Positions 36,668 through 45,630 of a DNA stretch of 64,000 bases are shown one piece after another. The stretch spans positions 660,739-724,738 of the forward strand of contig BJOX01000260.1 in NCBI GenBank assembly GCA_009731375.1. The letters are read 5' to 3'. The stretch is from Paulinella micropora (taxonomy: Eukaryota; Cercozoa; Imbricatea; Euglyphida). The notes under the pieces were generated by a model. That model had not been told where the DNA came from. It worked only from the letters and a program-made list of their open reading frames with translations, and ran no database searches. The position numbers were made by a program, and so were the translations under genes. Each line of letters starts with the position of its first letter. Position 1 is the first letter of the stretch.

Positions 36668-37773
36668 TTAGAGTCCGGGCTGTGGCTGGGGCAGCCAGTC
36701 GGCAGATTGGTTTTTGAGCGACACGAGTGCTAGGCCAGTGAGGGCCATCTTGCTGGTCAGGCTCAGGCAGCAGTAGCCGATTTCGGCGTACGGGTTGAGG
36801 CTAGAGGTCAGCCCCGCTGAGCTCTGGCTGCTGAAAAAAGGCGGAGACTGCAGCCGGACGACACAGTAGGCCTCCCAGAAACCAAAGCTGGCAAAGAAAA
36901 GAGACTCTAGCAAAATGGCAGCAAGGATGATAAGTTTGACGTTTTGCCTCTTGCCCCCGACGACGGGGGGCGTCTCGAGGCTGGCGACGACCCCCCCCCC
37001 GCGGCAAACCACAGGGGCAAGAAGGACAGCACGAGCAGTAGCCACGAAAGGCCCCAGCACGCCAGGGTCAGGCCCCGCAGCGCGGCGGCTGCGCTACGAA
37101 GCTGTGGAGTGCTGGAATTTTCTGGGCCATCCTCAGCATCATTCAAAGTAGCATTTGGTCTGTCATCTTGTTGCCTTCCATCATCATCTTTCAGTAGCAG
37201 GGACCGCTCTGCAGTCTCGCCTGGCTGCAGAGCAGCTAGCGGAGTCTGCCAGTAGCGCCAGGCGAGCAAGGGGGCAAGTCCCCCGACCCAGACCATGAGG
37301 TTGCAGAGTACAAACGAGACCACTAACGCTGTCACCGATCGTTCCCCCGCCAGTAGCTGAAGCTGTAACAGCATCAAGGGTGCGGTGATGGAGTATTCTA
37401 GCCAGCGGGCCGCCGCTGGATACCAGCTGCGCCTCGGCTGACAGCAGCTGTCCAAGAGGTAACACTGGACCAAGTGGCCTGCTGCAGTGAGGAAATGGAA
37501 TGCAACCGACAGAGCCCATAGCGAAACGCCAGGGCCGATACTTGTGAGTTCTAGCCAGGCCCCTAAAGTCACGAGGGAGGTCTGGGCCCGTGGCAGGTCT
37601 CTGGCAAAGTCTAGTGGCGGCAGGAACTGCAGGATGGCAAGCGTCAAGTGGGCCACAAAAGCTACGAAATTGAGCACAAGAACAGCAGGCCACGACCAGG
37701 CATGGCCTGCCGAATCTTCTGCAGCTATTTTTTTAGCAGTACTCTTTCTCTCCTTGCGTTTTTCTTTCGGCAT
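36668..37773 (-). CDS. Heliorhodopsin (one poly-C frameshift)
   Basis: Seven-helix retinal protein. Start ATG 37773 (MPKEKRKERKS, a basic cytoplasmic N-terminus as expected for the inverted heliorhodopsin topology). The diagnostic helix-3 signature ARWLEYSITAPLM (37379-37417) fits the family's RWxEYSxSA pattern. Helix 7 carries EIGYCCLSLTSKMALTG with the Schiff-base Lys codon at 36749-36751. Other hydrophobic segments: VLVLNFVAFVAHLTLAILQFL, VAFHFLTAAGHLV, LVVSFVLCNLMVWVGG, LACWGLSWLLLVLSFLPL and LIILAAILLESLFFASFGF. A hydrophilic insert (DDDGRQQDDRPN...) makes it longer than the usual ~250-260 residues. The frame changes at the C10 run at 36990-37000. Heliorhodopsins are known in mirusviruses and some algal viruses. 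Confidence 0.85.
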
Positions 37774-37792
37774 TTTCAATCTTTATTTTAGG

Positions 37793-37872
37793 NNNNNNNN
37801 NNNNNNNNNNNNNNNNNNNNNNNNNNNNNNNNNNNNNNNNNNNNNNNNNNNNNNNNNNNNNNNNNNNNNNNN
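37793..37872. other. Assembly gap (80 N) in divergent promoter region
   Basis: Between the heliorhodopsin start and the next plus-strand gene. Followed by G7. A TATA-like CATATAAAG at 37911-37919 lies ~55 bp before ATG 37971; CTAAAATAAAG (minus) lies just upstream of the heliorhodopsin ATG. Confidence 0.9.
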
Positions 37873-37970
37873 GGGGGGGAAGAAGAAGGGGATTTTTTTT
37901 GTGTCCGAATACCATATAAAGAAAAAAGGCGAGCAATGGTGGAAGCGGGAGGGGGGTTGTGAAGAAGAAT

Positions 37971-39503
37971 ATGATCATGCGTAAGCAAGTTGCCGATCAG
38001 GTGCTGGCGGGTGTGAGACAGCCCCCAGCCTGGCCTCCGGCTCATGTGGAAGAGAAGGCAGGAGGCCAGGTGCTTGCAGGTCAGCCGGTAGTGAAAGGCG
38101 CCTGCGAGGAGCTGTGCGACGATTTGTTGCTGAAGGGCTGGAGCGTACAGAATTTACGTCTGGAATCTACAGGCCAGAGCAAAGACTTTTACGCCAGGCT
38201 GGCTCAGGCTGAGCCAGCCTGGCTCAGCGATCCGGTGGCGGAGTCTGATCTGTGTGTGGGCCGCCCGGAGCTGTTTCACCACGTCTTTCTGCAGACTGTG
38301 CGGCGCGAGCTGAATGCGCTGGTGGCTCCGTCCCTGGCGGCGTGGGTGAGGCTGTTACTGGAGCAGGGCTCCAGTGCTGGTGCGCAGTGGAGTTTGGAGC
38401 AGCTGGCTGACACGGTAGTGTGTGTGCCGGCGGGCGTTAGGCCGCCGGCACGGTCTTGGGAAAAGGGGCACGCACTCGGTTGTAACGGGCGTGATTATTA
38501 TTTCGAGGGTTTTCTGCAGCTAAGCGGAGAGCACCCGTACGAACTAAGCGCGGTAAGCTGGTGGGACTTGTGCGCAGGGCTGGCTCAGAGCCTGCAGGAC
38601 CAGAACGCGCTGGGGACGTTGTGGGCAAATCTGCGGCGGCAGGTGTTGTCGGCCAAAAACAAGAGTGAGGCCCAGAAACGCTTGGCCGAGGATTCGGCAG
38701 GCCTGTCGAATGTTTCCTGCGCGGAAGCTTCGCAGAAGCTCGAGAACGAGTTTGAAGCAGAAATCCTTTCGCTCGAGAAGCGCGTGCTGGAAGAGTGTGC
38801 CTACGTGTTGTCCAAGCCTCACGCCTTTGTGTGTGACGCGGGGCCTCGGGTGACGAGCGAAAGGCTGTACCGGCCGGTGGTGGTAGGCAGTGGCTACCCC
38901 GCAGTGGCGGCCTGGCCGTGGGAACGCTCGCCGCCACTAGCGTCGGTGCTCGGTCCCGGGACGACGGCCGGGGCCCGAGGCATTTACATCCGGGCTTTGC
39001 AGCAGTATCTGCGCAAGAGCCCCGGGTGCGCGTGTCTGGTGCTTGCAAACACGCTGGACAGGGTGGCGGGCGGCCACCCTGTCGAGCAGGGGCTGGGGGC
39101 AGGGACGCTGTGGCTGGCGTCGGAGAACACGTTTGTGCGCAGGAGTGCGCAGGGCGCACCCCTGCGCAGTCCTGCGGTGTACCTGCGCGTGGCCTGGCGC
39201 GTGACGCTCGGGCAAGCGGCGTTGCACAGTGTGCCCCTTTCGTTTGCGGGCCCCTGGCAGCGTGGTGGGCTAGAGCACGCGGCCCTGCTGCCGCGCCTGA
39301 GCAGTCACGAAGTGCTGCACTATGTGCGCTGTGCGGCCTGGAAAACAGAGTTCAAGTCCGAGCAAAGGGAGAGCCTGGTCGTGTCGGCTCCGGCGCTGCG
39401 CCGCGGCCGGCTGTATGTACAGTGCGACTCAGCCACCGGCCCCTTCGATGGAGAATGGCCCTCCGGGGACGGCTACACTATCCCCGCCATCCTCAGGCAA
39501 TGA
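37971..39503 (+). CDS. Unrecognised viral protein, apparently truncated by retroelement
   Basis: About 510 codons from ATG 37971 (MIMRKQVADQVLAGV...). No signal peptide or membrane segment. Mixed alpha/beta with WDLCAGLAQSLQDQNALGTLW, a coiled-coil-like acidic helix (NEFEAEILSLEKRVLEECAYVL) and GRDYYFEGFL. Composition is viral (GC-rich) up to about 39420, then becomes less GC-rich, and the frame closes at TGA 39501-39503 inside sequence that resembles the downstream retroelement. The natural C-terminus is therefore probably missing. Possibly a structural protein, but nothing in the sequence proves it. Confidence 0.6.
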   Translation: MIMRKQVADQVLAGVRQPPAWPPAHVEEKAGGQVLAGQPVVKGACEELCDDLLLKGWSVQNLRLESTGQSKDFYARLAQAEPAWLSDPVAESDLCVGRPELFHHVFLQTVRRELNALVAPSLAAWVRLLLEQGSSAGAQWSLEQLADTVVCVPAGVRPPARSWEKGHALGCNGRDYYFEGFLQLSGEHPYELSAVSWWDLCAGLAQSLQDQNALGTLWANLRRQVLSAKNKSEAQKRLAEDSAGLSNVSCAEASQKLENEFEAEILSLEKRVLEECAYVLSKPHAFVCDAGPRVTSERLYRPVVVGSGYPAVAAWPWERSPPLASVLGPGTTAGARGIYIRALQQYLRKSPGCACLVLANTLDRVAGGHPVEQGLGAGTLWLASENTFVRRSAQGAPLRSPAVYLRVAWRVTLGQAALHSVPLSFAGPWQRGGLEHAALLPRLSSHEVLHYVRCAAWKTEFKSEQRESLVVSAPALRRGRLYVQCDSATGPFDGEWPSGDGYTIPAILRQ

Positions 39504-39579
39504 ATCCTCGTCAGCATCGTCGACAGCAAGAGTACTGCGATCGTCCACCTTTGCAGGTGTTCCACCCCGCACGCTACAC

Positions 39580-40200
39580 ATGATGGCCCGAGTTCGATCC
39601 CTCTTCGTGATGACCCGCCCGACCACCGCGCCAGGACCTGACGTTGCTACTCAAGCCCGCGAACTTGCATTCAACTTGCAGTTGACCAACTTGTCAATGC
39701 TGTTGGCATGCAACCGCATCATCGACACAGTAAGCAAGTGGGGAGACAAGCCCGCAATGGCTCTCATGGACACGTACTGGACTCGGTACATTCGTGTCAC
39801 TGACGAACGCACCCGCGTCTGGAGCATCATCCCGTACATGGAATATTTCATGGAGCTGTTCAAGGGACGACTGGACAAGGGAAACACGAAGCGACCAGCT
39901 ATGCAAGCCCTCAAACTTCGACGCTTCAAGAAGGAAAGCCTCGCAGGGAAGGTAAATCGTTGCATCATAAGCTACGAGACGGCCCATGCAGCTGGCTACC
40001 AGACCGCCGACTTCAATCAAGTCCGCGATGTGTCTCGGATGCTTACGCCCATGGAACGACAGCGATGGACCCTATACGCCACCGAGATATTTAACGCAAT
40101 TGGTGTTGCATGGCCCCGCGATCTCACTGACCTTCTGCCCTGGACCAACTCCCTCGATCTCTACTGCATGGAAGAATATTGGCCCTGGATGGAAAACTAG
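39580..40200 (+). CDS. Gag-like ORF of retroelement
   Basis: 206 codons from ATG 39580 (MMARVRSLFVMTRP...). A helical, capsid-like region with TDERTRVWSIIPYMEYFMELFKGRL and MLTPMERQRWTLYATEIF. It ends at TAG 40198-40200, where the next frame takes over without a visible start, so a gag-pol-type frameshift or a mutation is likely. Assignment rests on position and fold-like appearance only. Confidence 0.4.
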   Translation: MMARVRSLFVMTRPTTAPGPDVATQARELAFNLQLTNLSMLLACNRIIDTVSKWGDKPAMALMDTYWTRYIRVTDERTRVWSIIPYMEYFMELFKGRLDKGNTKRPAMQALKLRRFKKESLAGKVNRCIISYETAHAAGYQTADFNQVRDVSRMLTPMERQRWTLYATEIFNAIGVAWPRDLTDLLPWTNSLDLYCMEEYWPWMEN

Positions 40201-41131
40201 TACTACGAAGCCCTCGTCGGCTGCCACATACAAGCGACTACGGGAGCGCCCTCCTCATCCGACGCCTTCCACCTTCTCCCGGGACTCAACCGTCAAGGTC
40301 GACACTCGTCAGAAGAGACCGCGTAAGACGCAGCAGGAAAACAAAGAGAACAAACGTCCTCCTCGTCAGAAGCGCAAGGCTGATGCCATGTCGATGGCCC
40401 AACCGGCTGCATCACCGGATCGTGGACGCCCCAACAAGCGGACTAAGACGGACAAGCCAGCCCCGACTACGAAGAAGACGGCAACACGCCCACCATTCAC
40501 CAAGGCGAATGCGATTGCCATCCCTTCAAAGAAATCGTCGATGGTTACGGCCGCCACCAAGTCCGCCCCGACCTCCCCAAAGCGCCCACCCTTCACCGGG
40601 ATTCCATGCTCCTACTGCAAGGAACATAAACAGTTCCTCAAGCCGAATCAGACCCCGAAGCACTCGCTTGAACAATGCAAGCTGCGGCAACAGCGTTGTC
40701 AGGATGAAGGCAAGCATTGCAACTGGAAGCCATCCTCGGCCGCCACGCAGAAGCAGCCACGGGCTTTCCACATGACGACGCGCGCGGCGTCTCAGGAATC
40801 ACGACGTCTACTCCGCATTTCTACGACCCCGACCGTCATCTGCGGGAACATATACGCACGCAAATCATTGCGCCCGTCCCCGGAAGAAGACATCATCGGT
40901 AAGACTACATGCGTTCTAGACTCGGCCTGCAACTGCAAGGGCGTAGCCCTCCTCGACTGGGTAATACACCAAGGACTTGAGATCGTGTCGCTCCCACCCG
41001 TCGACGCACGCTCATCTGTGGGTGTTGATGCTACTCTTTCTGAAGGCATTGAACTTTTCGTCTCGGCCACACCGACGTCTCCGTTCCATGCCATCACGAT
41101 ATATATCTCGAGCCACCTCCCGAAGATATGA
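40201..41131 (+). CDS. Basic region, Cys/His knuckle-like motif and start of aspartic-protease-like domain
   Basis: Lys/Arg/Pro-rich stretch (RQKRPRKTQQENKENKRPPRQKRK), then CSYCKEHK...HSLEQCKLRQQRC...HC, a zinc-binding cluster in nucleocapsid position. It ends with CVLDSACNCKGVALLDWVI...ITIYISSHLPKI, resembling a retropepsin in which the D-S/T-G triad reads DSA. The frame stops at TGA 41129-41131, and the domain continues one base back in the next ORF. Confidence 0.4.
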
Positions 41132-42670
41132 ACCTGCTTCTTGCCAACCAGGTCTCGGCCCAGCTCAACCTCTCCATTGACGACGCGCAAGCGATTCGGC
41201 CCACGGACTACATGCCCCTGAAGCCGCCTTCCAAGCAAATCGTCTACGAGACGGAGTTCCATCTCTTCGAGACGCCACTTCAAGTCGGTGATTTACAACT
41301 TGCTACGGTTAGCTACGACTTTCGCCCTACAACTCTGGCGAAAGAGACGTCCTACCCGATAGTCAAATTCAACAAGATCATCGACCGCCGTCCCAAACTG
41401 CAGCTCTCTTCGAACTCCCACGACCTTCTGTCTACTTCGAACGCCCACCTCTACGGCCGCCAAGTCAACCTGTTCATGTCCTCGTGTGATACAGGAAAGA
41501 GATCACCGCTGGAATTCAGAATTGGATGGAAAGAACGACGTAAGAAGGAAAACGACGAAGAGGAAGATGAGGAGGACGACGAAGAAGCTGACGAAGAAGC
41601 TGACGAAGGGGCCGACGAAGAAGAAGAGGAAGAAGAAGTCGAACTAGTCGAGACCGAGAGCGAACAAGATGGCGAAAGCAAGGCGAGCGCTCCTACACCT
41701 GTGCAGACGCAGCATGTCACAACACGCTCTCGTGTACGACAAGAAGAAAACAAACGCACTCCACCGTCATCCTCCAAACGACAGAAGCTGGAGACATCCC
41801 CACCTCCCGAGGAATCTCCAGCTCCTTCGACTGACGCGACTGCTACTCCGACTACGAGCGAATCAACCCGAGTGTGGAGGGAAACACCTCCCTCTCAAGT
41901 TGAAAACACACCACGTGCCCCTTCTACCAACGAGTGGCTTCTATCGGCCTGGAAAAGGGAAGACGAACTGGCGCGACAATACCTCACTCAACTCCGAGGT
42001 AAGCCTTCGCAGACGAAACGCTACCGGGTGACAGCATCATCATCATCGGCGTCGGCAGCATCATCGTCATCATCATCATCATCGTCATCATCATCGTCGG
42101 TACGACCTACTCCGATTATGACGGCGCCATCGACGGCCACATCAGCGACGCCCCCTGTGCTGACCAACCAGGCCCAGTCTTCATCATTATCGTCCTCATC
42201 AGCGCCGAGAGCGGTGTCCCCTACTATCGCAGACTGCATGCCGGTTCGTCAAATCAACGACAACCTCGTTCGAGATTTCAATCAGGTTCCGGGTTCACCA
42301 TCACCCCAACTGACACTTGAGTCTGGAGCATTCGCTTCAGAAGAGGAGTCCGAACCCGAAACAGTGGAGCCATCCCCCATCGGAAGAGTTCGGCCCATCC
42401 TCAGTCCGCAGTCCCGACCGAGGAGGACAGCTACATTGCCCCCGGCGGCAAATGGATCCCCTTTTGTCGGACCCGGCCCATTGGACGAATTCAAGGGACT
42501 CGTGGGATTCACAGCACAGCAGATGACACCAAATGTTCGTAACGCCATTGGAAACCCCATCCAACTCAGACGAGTCGACCTTCAGACTCCGATAGCCACC
42601 TTCCGCGCGGACCTTCATACTCCGCCTGCAAGAGGTCCAGCCGGTCCCATACGCATGGGTACCTCCACGC
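41128..42670 (+). CDS. Protease-like domain end and low-complexity acidic/Ser-rich region
   Basis: Starts MNLLLANQVSAQLNLSIDD, the natural continuation of the preceding protease-like segment (overlap ATGA; -1 frame). After ~130 residues comes a Glu/Asp-rich block (41540-41650), a Ser/Thr/Pro-rich region with poly-Ser from TCA repeats (42030-42095), and then unremarkable sequence. The frame stays open to 42882, but from ~42670 the plausible protein is in another frame. Confidence 0.4.
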
Positions 42671-43135
42671 TTGGTTCCTGCACCAGAAGAAAAAGAAGCC
42701 CCTACCACAGACATGGACTTGTGGATTGGCAAGGAAGTATACGCGAACTACTTCCCGACGCTGGGATCTGTTTGCTTCGCAGGTACATACTCCAGATGCC
42801 CACACGTTGGTTATTGGGTACCAGAGCAAATAATCACCAGCCAAGGACTATGGCCCGACAGCATCATTCCACACAGAGCTAATGGCTGGGACTACCCCGA
42901 GTGGAACGAGCGTTGCTACGCACGGCAGACGACGCACGTGGGACTTACGAGATCCCACCACCCGTGGACCACATCCATTGGAGATCTGCAAATCGCATGG
43001 TCCTCCCATTCACGGAGTACTACAACTGCGAACCCAAAACAGCAAAAACAACAGATCTAACAACCACCAACTGTTTTCTTTTCACAATCTGCAATCATCG
43101 AAACGTGCTAAGCAACAGAAGCAAGATTTTCTAAC
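42671..43135 (+). CDS. Unrecognised ORF fragment (frame-broken)
   Basis: LWIGKEVYANYFPTLGSVCFAGTY...YWVPEQIITSQGLWPDSIIPHRANGWDYPEWNER looks like an ordered Trp/Tyr-rich domain. The frame then shifts near 42900 to ALLRTADDARGTYEIPPPVDHIHW...TEYYNCE. No family recognised. Probably part of the retroelement polyprotein or of an accessory (env-like) region. Confidence 0.3.
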
Positions 43136-43205
43136 GCGTCACCTGGCGCGGTCTCCTGGTATCAAGATCTCCATTATGCGTTGCGCCTGATGTGTGTTTC
43201 CTTTC

Positions 43206-43844
43206 ATACGTGTCTTACACTTTACCTGGGAAGCACTGACGGGCTTGACAGGGAACCCATACCAGAGCGCATCATCGAGTTCTGCAACAGGCTCCTCATC
43301 GAGCTCCTCATCGAGTTCTTCATCGAGTTCATCAACGAGCACAACTTTGAGCACAACTTTGAGCACAACTTCGAGTACAACTTCGAGTTCGTCTTCGAGT
43401 TCGTCTTCGAGTTCGTCTTCGAGTTCGTCTTCGAGTTCGTCGTCAAAAATAGTGCCCGCACGCACCCGTGAGAGTAAGACCTACATACGTACGGACCCTC
43501 GCCAGTATGGAAGAACCCCTTGGGGCAGCCAAACCGCTCATTTTGTTGATGAAACGTACGGCCTTAGTCACGACAGACCTACGCACCTCATGCAACACTA
43601 TTGGCCGCCTCGTAACACGCCCCATGAGATAGATCCTGCTACATATAGCGACATCACGCTGGGAATGTCTCTTCTTTCCCAAGGCGAAGAATGCAAAGGA
43701 GTCGTCAACATGGAAGCCCTTTGCCTACTCGTGACCTGGGTCACGGAACGCACAAAGTCACGTCTTCTTCACGACCAACCCTCGCAAAGACTTAAGAAGG
43801 AGGACGTGGAGAATATTCTGAACCGAAAGGCGCACCCACGATGA
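43206..43844 (+). CDS. Ser/Thr-repeat ORF with C-terminal domain
   Basis: A block of GAGTTC/CACAACTT repeats (43275-43445) encodes Ser/Thr runs. Then follow TRESKTYIRTDPRQYGRTPWGSQ...GEECKGVVNMEALCLLVTWVTERTKSRLL...EDVENILNRKAHPR, to TGA 43842. Unrecognised. The repeat gives a long (Glu/Phe)-rich shadow in other frames. Confidence 0.3.
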   Translation: MRVLHFTWEALTGLTGNPYQSASSSSATGSSSSSSSSSSSSSSTSTTLSTTLSTTSSTTSSSSSSSSSSSSSSSSSSSSSKIVPARTRESKTYIRTDPRQYGRTPWGSQTAHFVDETYGLSHDRPTHLMQHYWPPRNTPHEIDPATYSDITLGMSLLSQGEECKGVVNMEALCLLVTWVTERTKSRLLHDQPSQRLKKEDVENILNRKAHPR

Positions 43845-43868
43845 AGAAATTCTTGGAAACCAACCTGA

Positions 43869-44465
43869 ATGCCACCATCCTTCACTTGGGCCCGGCGACG
43901 AAGCACGGCACAACTTGTGTGTACGGCCCTCGTCGGCCGCCAAGTGGAGCCAACCGGGGACGTGGACTACTTCCGCACCAGCATGGCATATCAATCCAGA
44001 CTCCGTCCTTGGGGATACAAGGCGTCATCGTACCTAGAACTCATTGTCGGTGCTTCCCCAAGAACGGCGCCCCGAGACACCATCGTGGACGCTCTTTCCG
44101 AAGGTGAGTTACTTTTTCCGTGGAGCTGCATTGAAACTCCGACCACCGGCCAATACACCATGGCCCCGGCATTCGGCACCTCAGAATACCAACGCTACTC
44201 GTTCAGGCCACCAACACGAGAACGCTGCTTCGCACTTCAGCACTACTTTCATCGACTCCCTTGTATCGATCCCATCTGGCTAAAGATAACCGCAACGGAC
44301 TCCTATTACGACATCCAAGGTAGGCCAGTACGCGAGCGCAGCTACCTATGCACAGTCGACCTCCCTCGGAACTATTTCAACCAGAGCTCCCTGACCATTT
44401 ACTACATGAGCAGGGCGACGGAAAGTTCTTCGACAACATCCTCACAGACAACTGGAGTGGATTAA
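43869..44465 (+). CDS. Unrecognised module ORF
   Basis: Contains VDYFRTSMAYQSRLRPWGYKASSYLELIVG...TIVDALSEGELLFPWSCIE... and RCFALQHYFHRLPCIDPIWLKITATDSYYDI. The DPIW segment recurs in the ORF at 45631-46767. It stops in a Ser/Thr-rich tail. The next module overlaps it in another frame (from ~44390). Confidence 0.3.
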   Translation: MPPSFTWARRRSTAQLVCTALVGRQVEPTGDVDYFRTSMAYQSRLRPWGYKASSYLELIVGASPRTAPRDTIVDALSEGELLFPWSCIETPTTGQYTMAPAFGTSEYQRYSFRPPTRERCFALQHYFHRLPCIDPIWLKITATDSYYDIQGRPVRERSYLCTVDLPRNYFNQSSLTIYYMSRATESSSTTSSQTTGVD

Positions 44466-44899
44466 CGCGAGGAATTGAAATTACCAGAGGCGTGTTCACG
44501 CTAGGAAGCCATCGGAGGAACGCCCGCCGACACCTCGCCAACTACCTTCGAACGTGCCCGAACTGGATCGACCCACAGCAACCTGACTCGTCCATCCCAT
44601 GGCCTACTACATTCTATTGGACCCGTTACGAACACGTGGAATGGATAATAGCCCAAACCGCTATTTATCTCAACGCCAGCCAGACCGGCAAATGCTACAG
44701 CCGCGAAATCCACGTAGTCCATCATCCTACGGGCACTTACCCTTGTAAGTACGACATCGCCAACCCGTTTTCGCGAAAAGCGTTTGAAGGGTTATCCTGT
44801 TGGCGTCCCATGCGTTCGCAAAGAAACCAACTTCCACCCGAATCCCCACATCCGGATATGGGAGGCGGGAAACACACTCGCGGCACAGCCGGTGGATAG
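44390..44899 (+). CDS. Unrecognised module ORF
   Basis: Carries DGKFFDNILTDNWSGLTRGIEITRGVFTLGSHRRNARRHLANYLRTCPNWIDPQ...FYWTRYEHVEWIIAQTAIYLNA...CYSREIHVVHHPTG. Similar layout to the neighbouring modules (LANYLRTC.NWIDP vs LAHWID / LAEL..DPIW). Frame-broken at both ends. Confidence 0.3.
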   Translation, partial: PDHLLHEQGDGKFFDNILTDNWSGLTRGIEITRGVFTLGSHRRNARRHLANYLRTCPNWIDPQQPDSSIPWPTTFYWTRYEHVEWIIAQTAIYLNASQTGKCYSREIHVVHHPTGTYPCKYDIANPFSRKAFEGLSCWRPMRSQRNQLPPESPHPDMGGGKHTRGTAGG

Positions 44900-45389
44900 A
44901 CACACTCCTACGGGACGCTTGCTCAACTTGAAGTCGACCGAGACTGCCGAGCGCCTACGTCTATTCTACTGCGAAATTAAGATGCTTACATCAGACATTG
45001 AGGCAGAGACCCTCCTGAATCTGCCTCTCCCAGTCCACACTCTGAGCCCACTGGAAACACGCGGACACTACCGCATCGGCTTCCCCCAAGGTATGTTCAT
45101 CGACCCGGAATTCATCGTGACGTTGAAGCCACAAGGACAGCCCGGAACACCAGGATCCAGCACGTATCCGATTGACGTGGACGCCAGCGAAGACGCAGCA
45201 TTCGCTGCAGTGTCCATCTCTAGCAGTTCGAGCTCCAGCAGTTCGAGCTCTAGCTCGGGCCTTGCACCGTCAGCACTCCGGGCCCCGCTTCCGCTTCACG
45301 ACCTTTCATGTACGTTGCTCCAAGCTCTTCTCTTGCCCCTACGACGCCCCGAGTGGCAAGGACAGCCTGTAACCCCGGACAGCCTGTAA
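44784..45389 (+). CDS. Unrecognised module ORF with poly-Ser tail
   Basis: RLLNLKSTETAERLRLFYCEIKMLTSDIEAETLLNLPLPVHTLSPLETRGHYRIGFPQGMFIDPEFIVTLK, then a poly-Ser stretch (45215-45255). A 19-bp direct duplication (CAGCCTGTAACCCCGGACAG) at 45362-45399 disrupts the end. Confidence 0.3.
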   Translation: MKGYPVGVPCVRKETNFHPNPHIRIWEAGNTLAAQPVDRHTPTGRLLNLKSTETAERLRLFYCEIKMLTSDIEAETLLNLPLPVHTLSPLETRGHYRIGFPQGMFIDPEFIVTLKPQGQPGTPGSSTYPIDVDASEDAAFAAVSISSSSSSSSSSSSSGLAPSALRAPLPLHDLSCTLLQALLLPLRRPEWQGQPVTPDSL

Positions 45390-45630
45390 CCCCGGACAGC
45401 CGGCTCCGCACCGGAGACAGACGACGACGACGACGAGACAAAACCGGATTCGCCCCCGGCAGGTAGCCAACCACCTACGGCCACATCTTCATCGTGATCG
45501 TCTTCCTCAACTGCGGCGACATCGCCGTCCCACGCCATGCTCCCTACGTTCCCGACCAAGACAACAAGCGGAATGGCTCGAAACGAAGTACGCCCCTCTC
45601 GAACCAGCCCCTCAGCCTATCTACCCAGAT

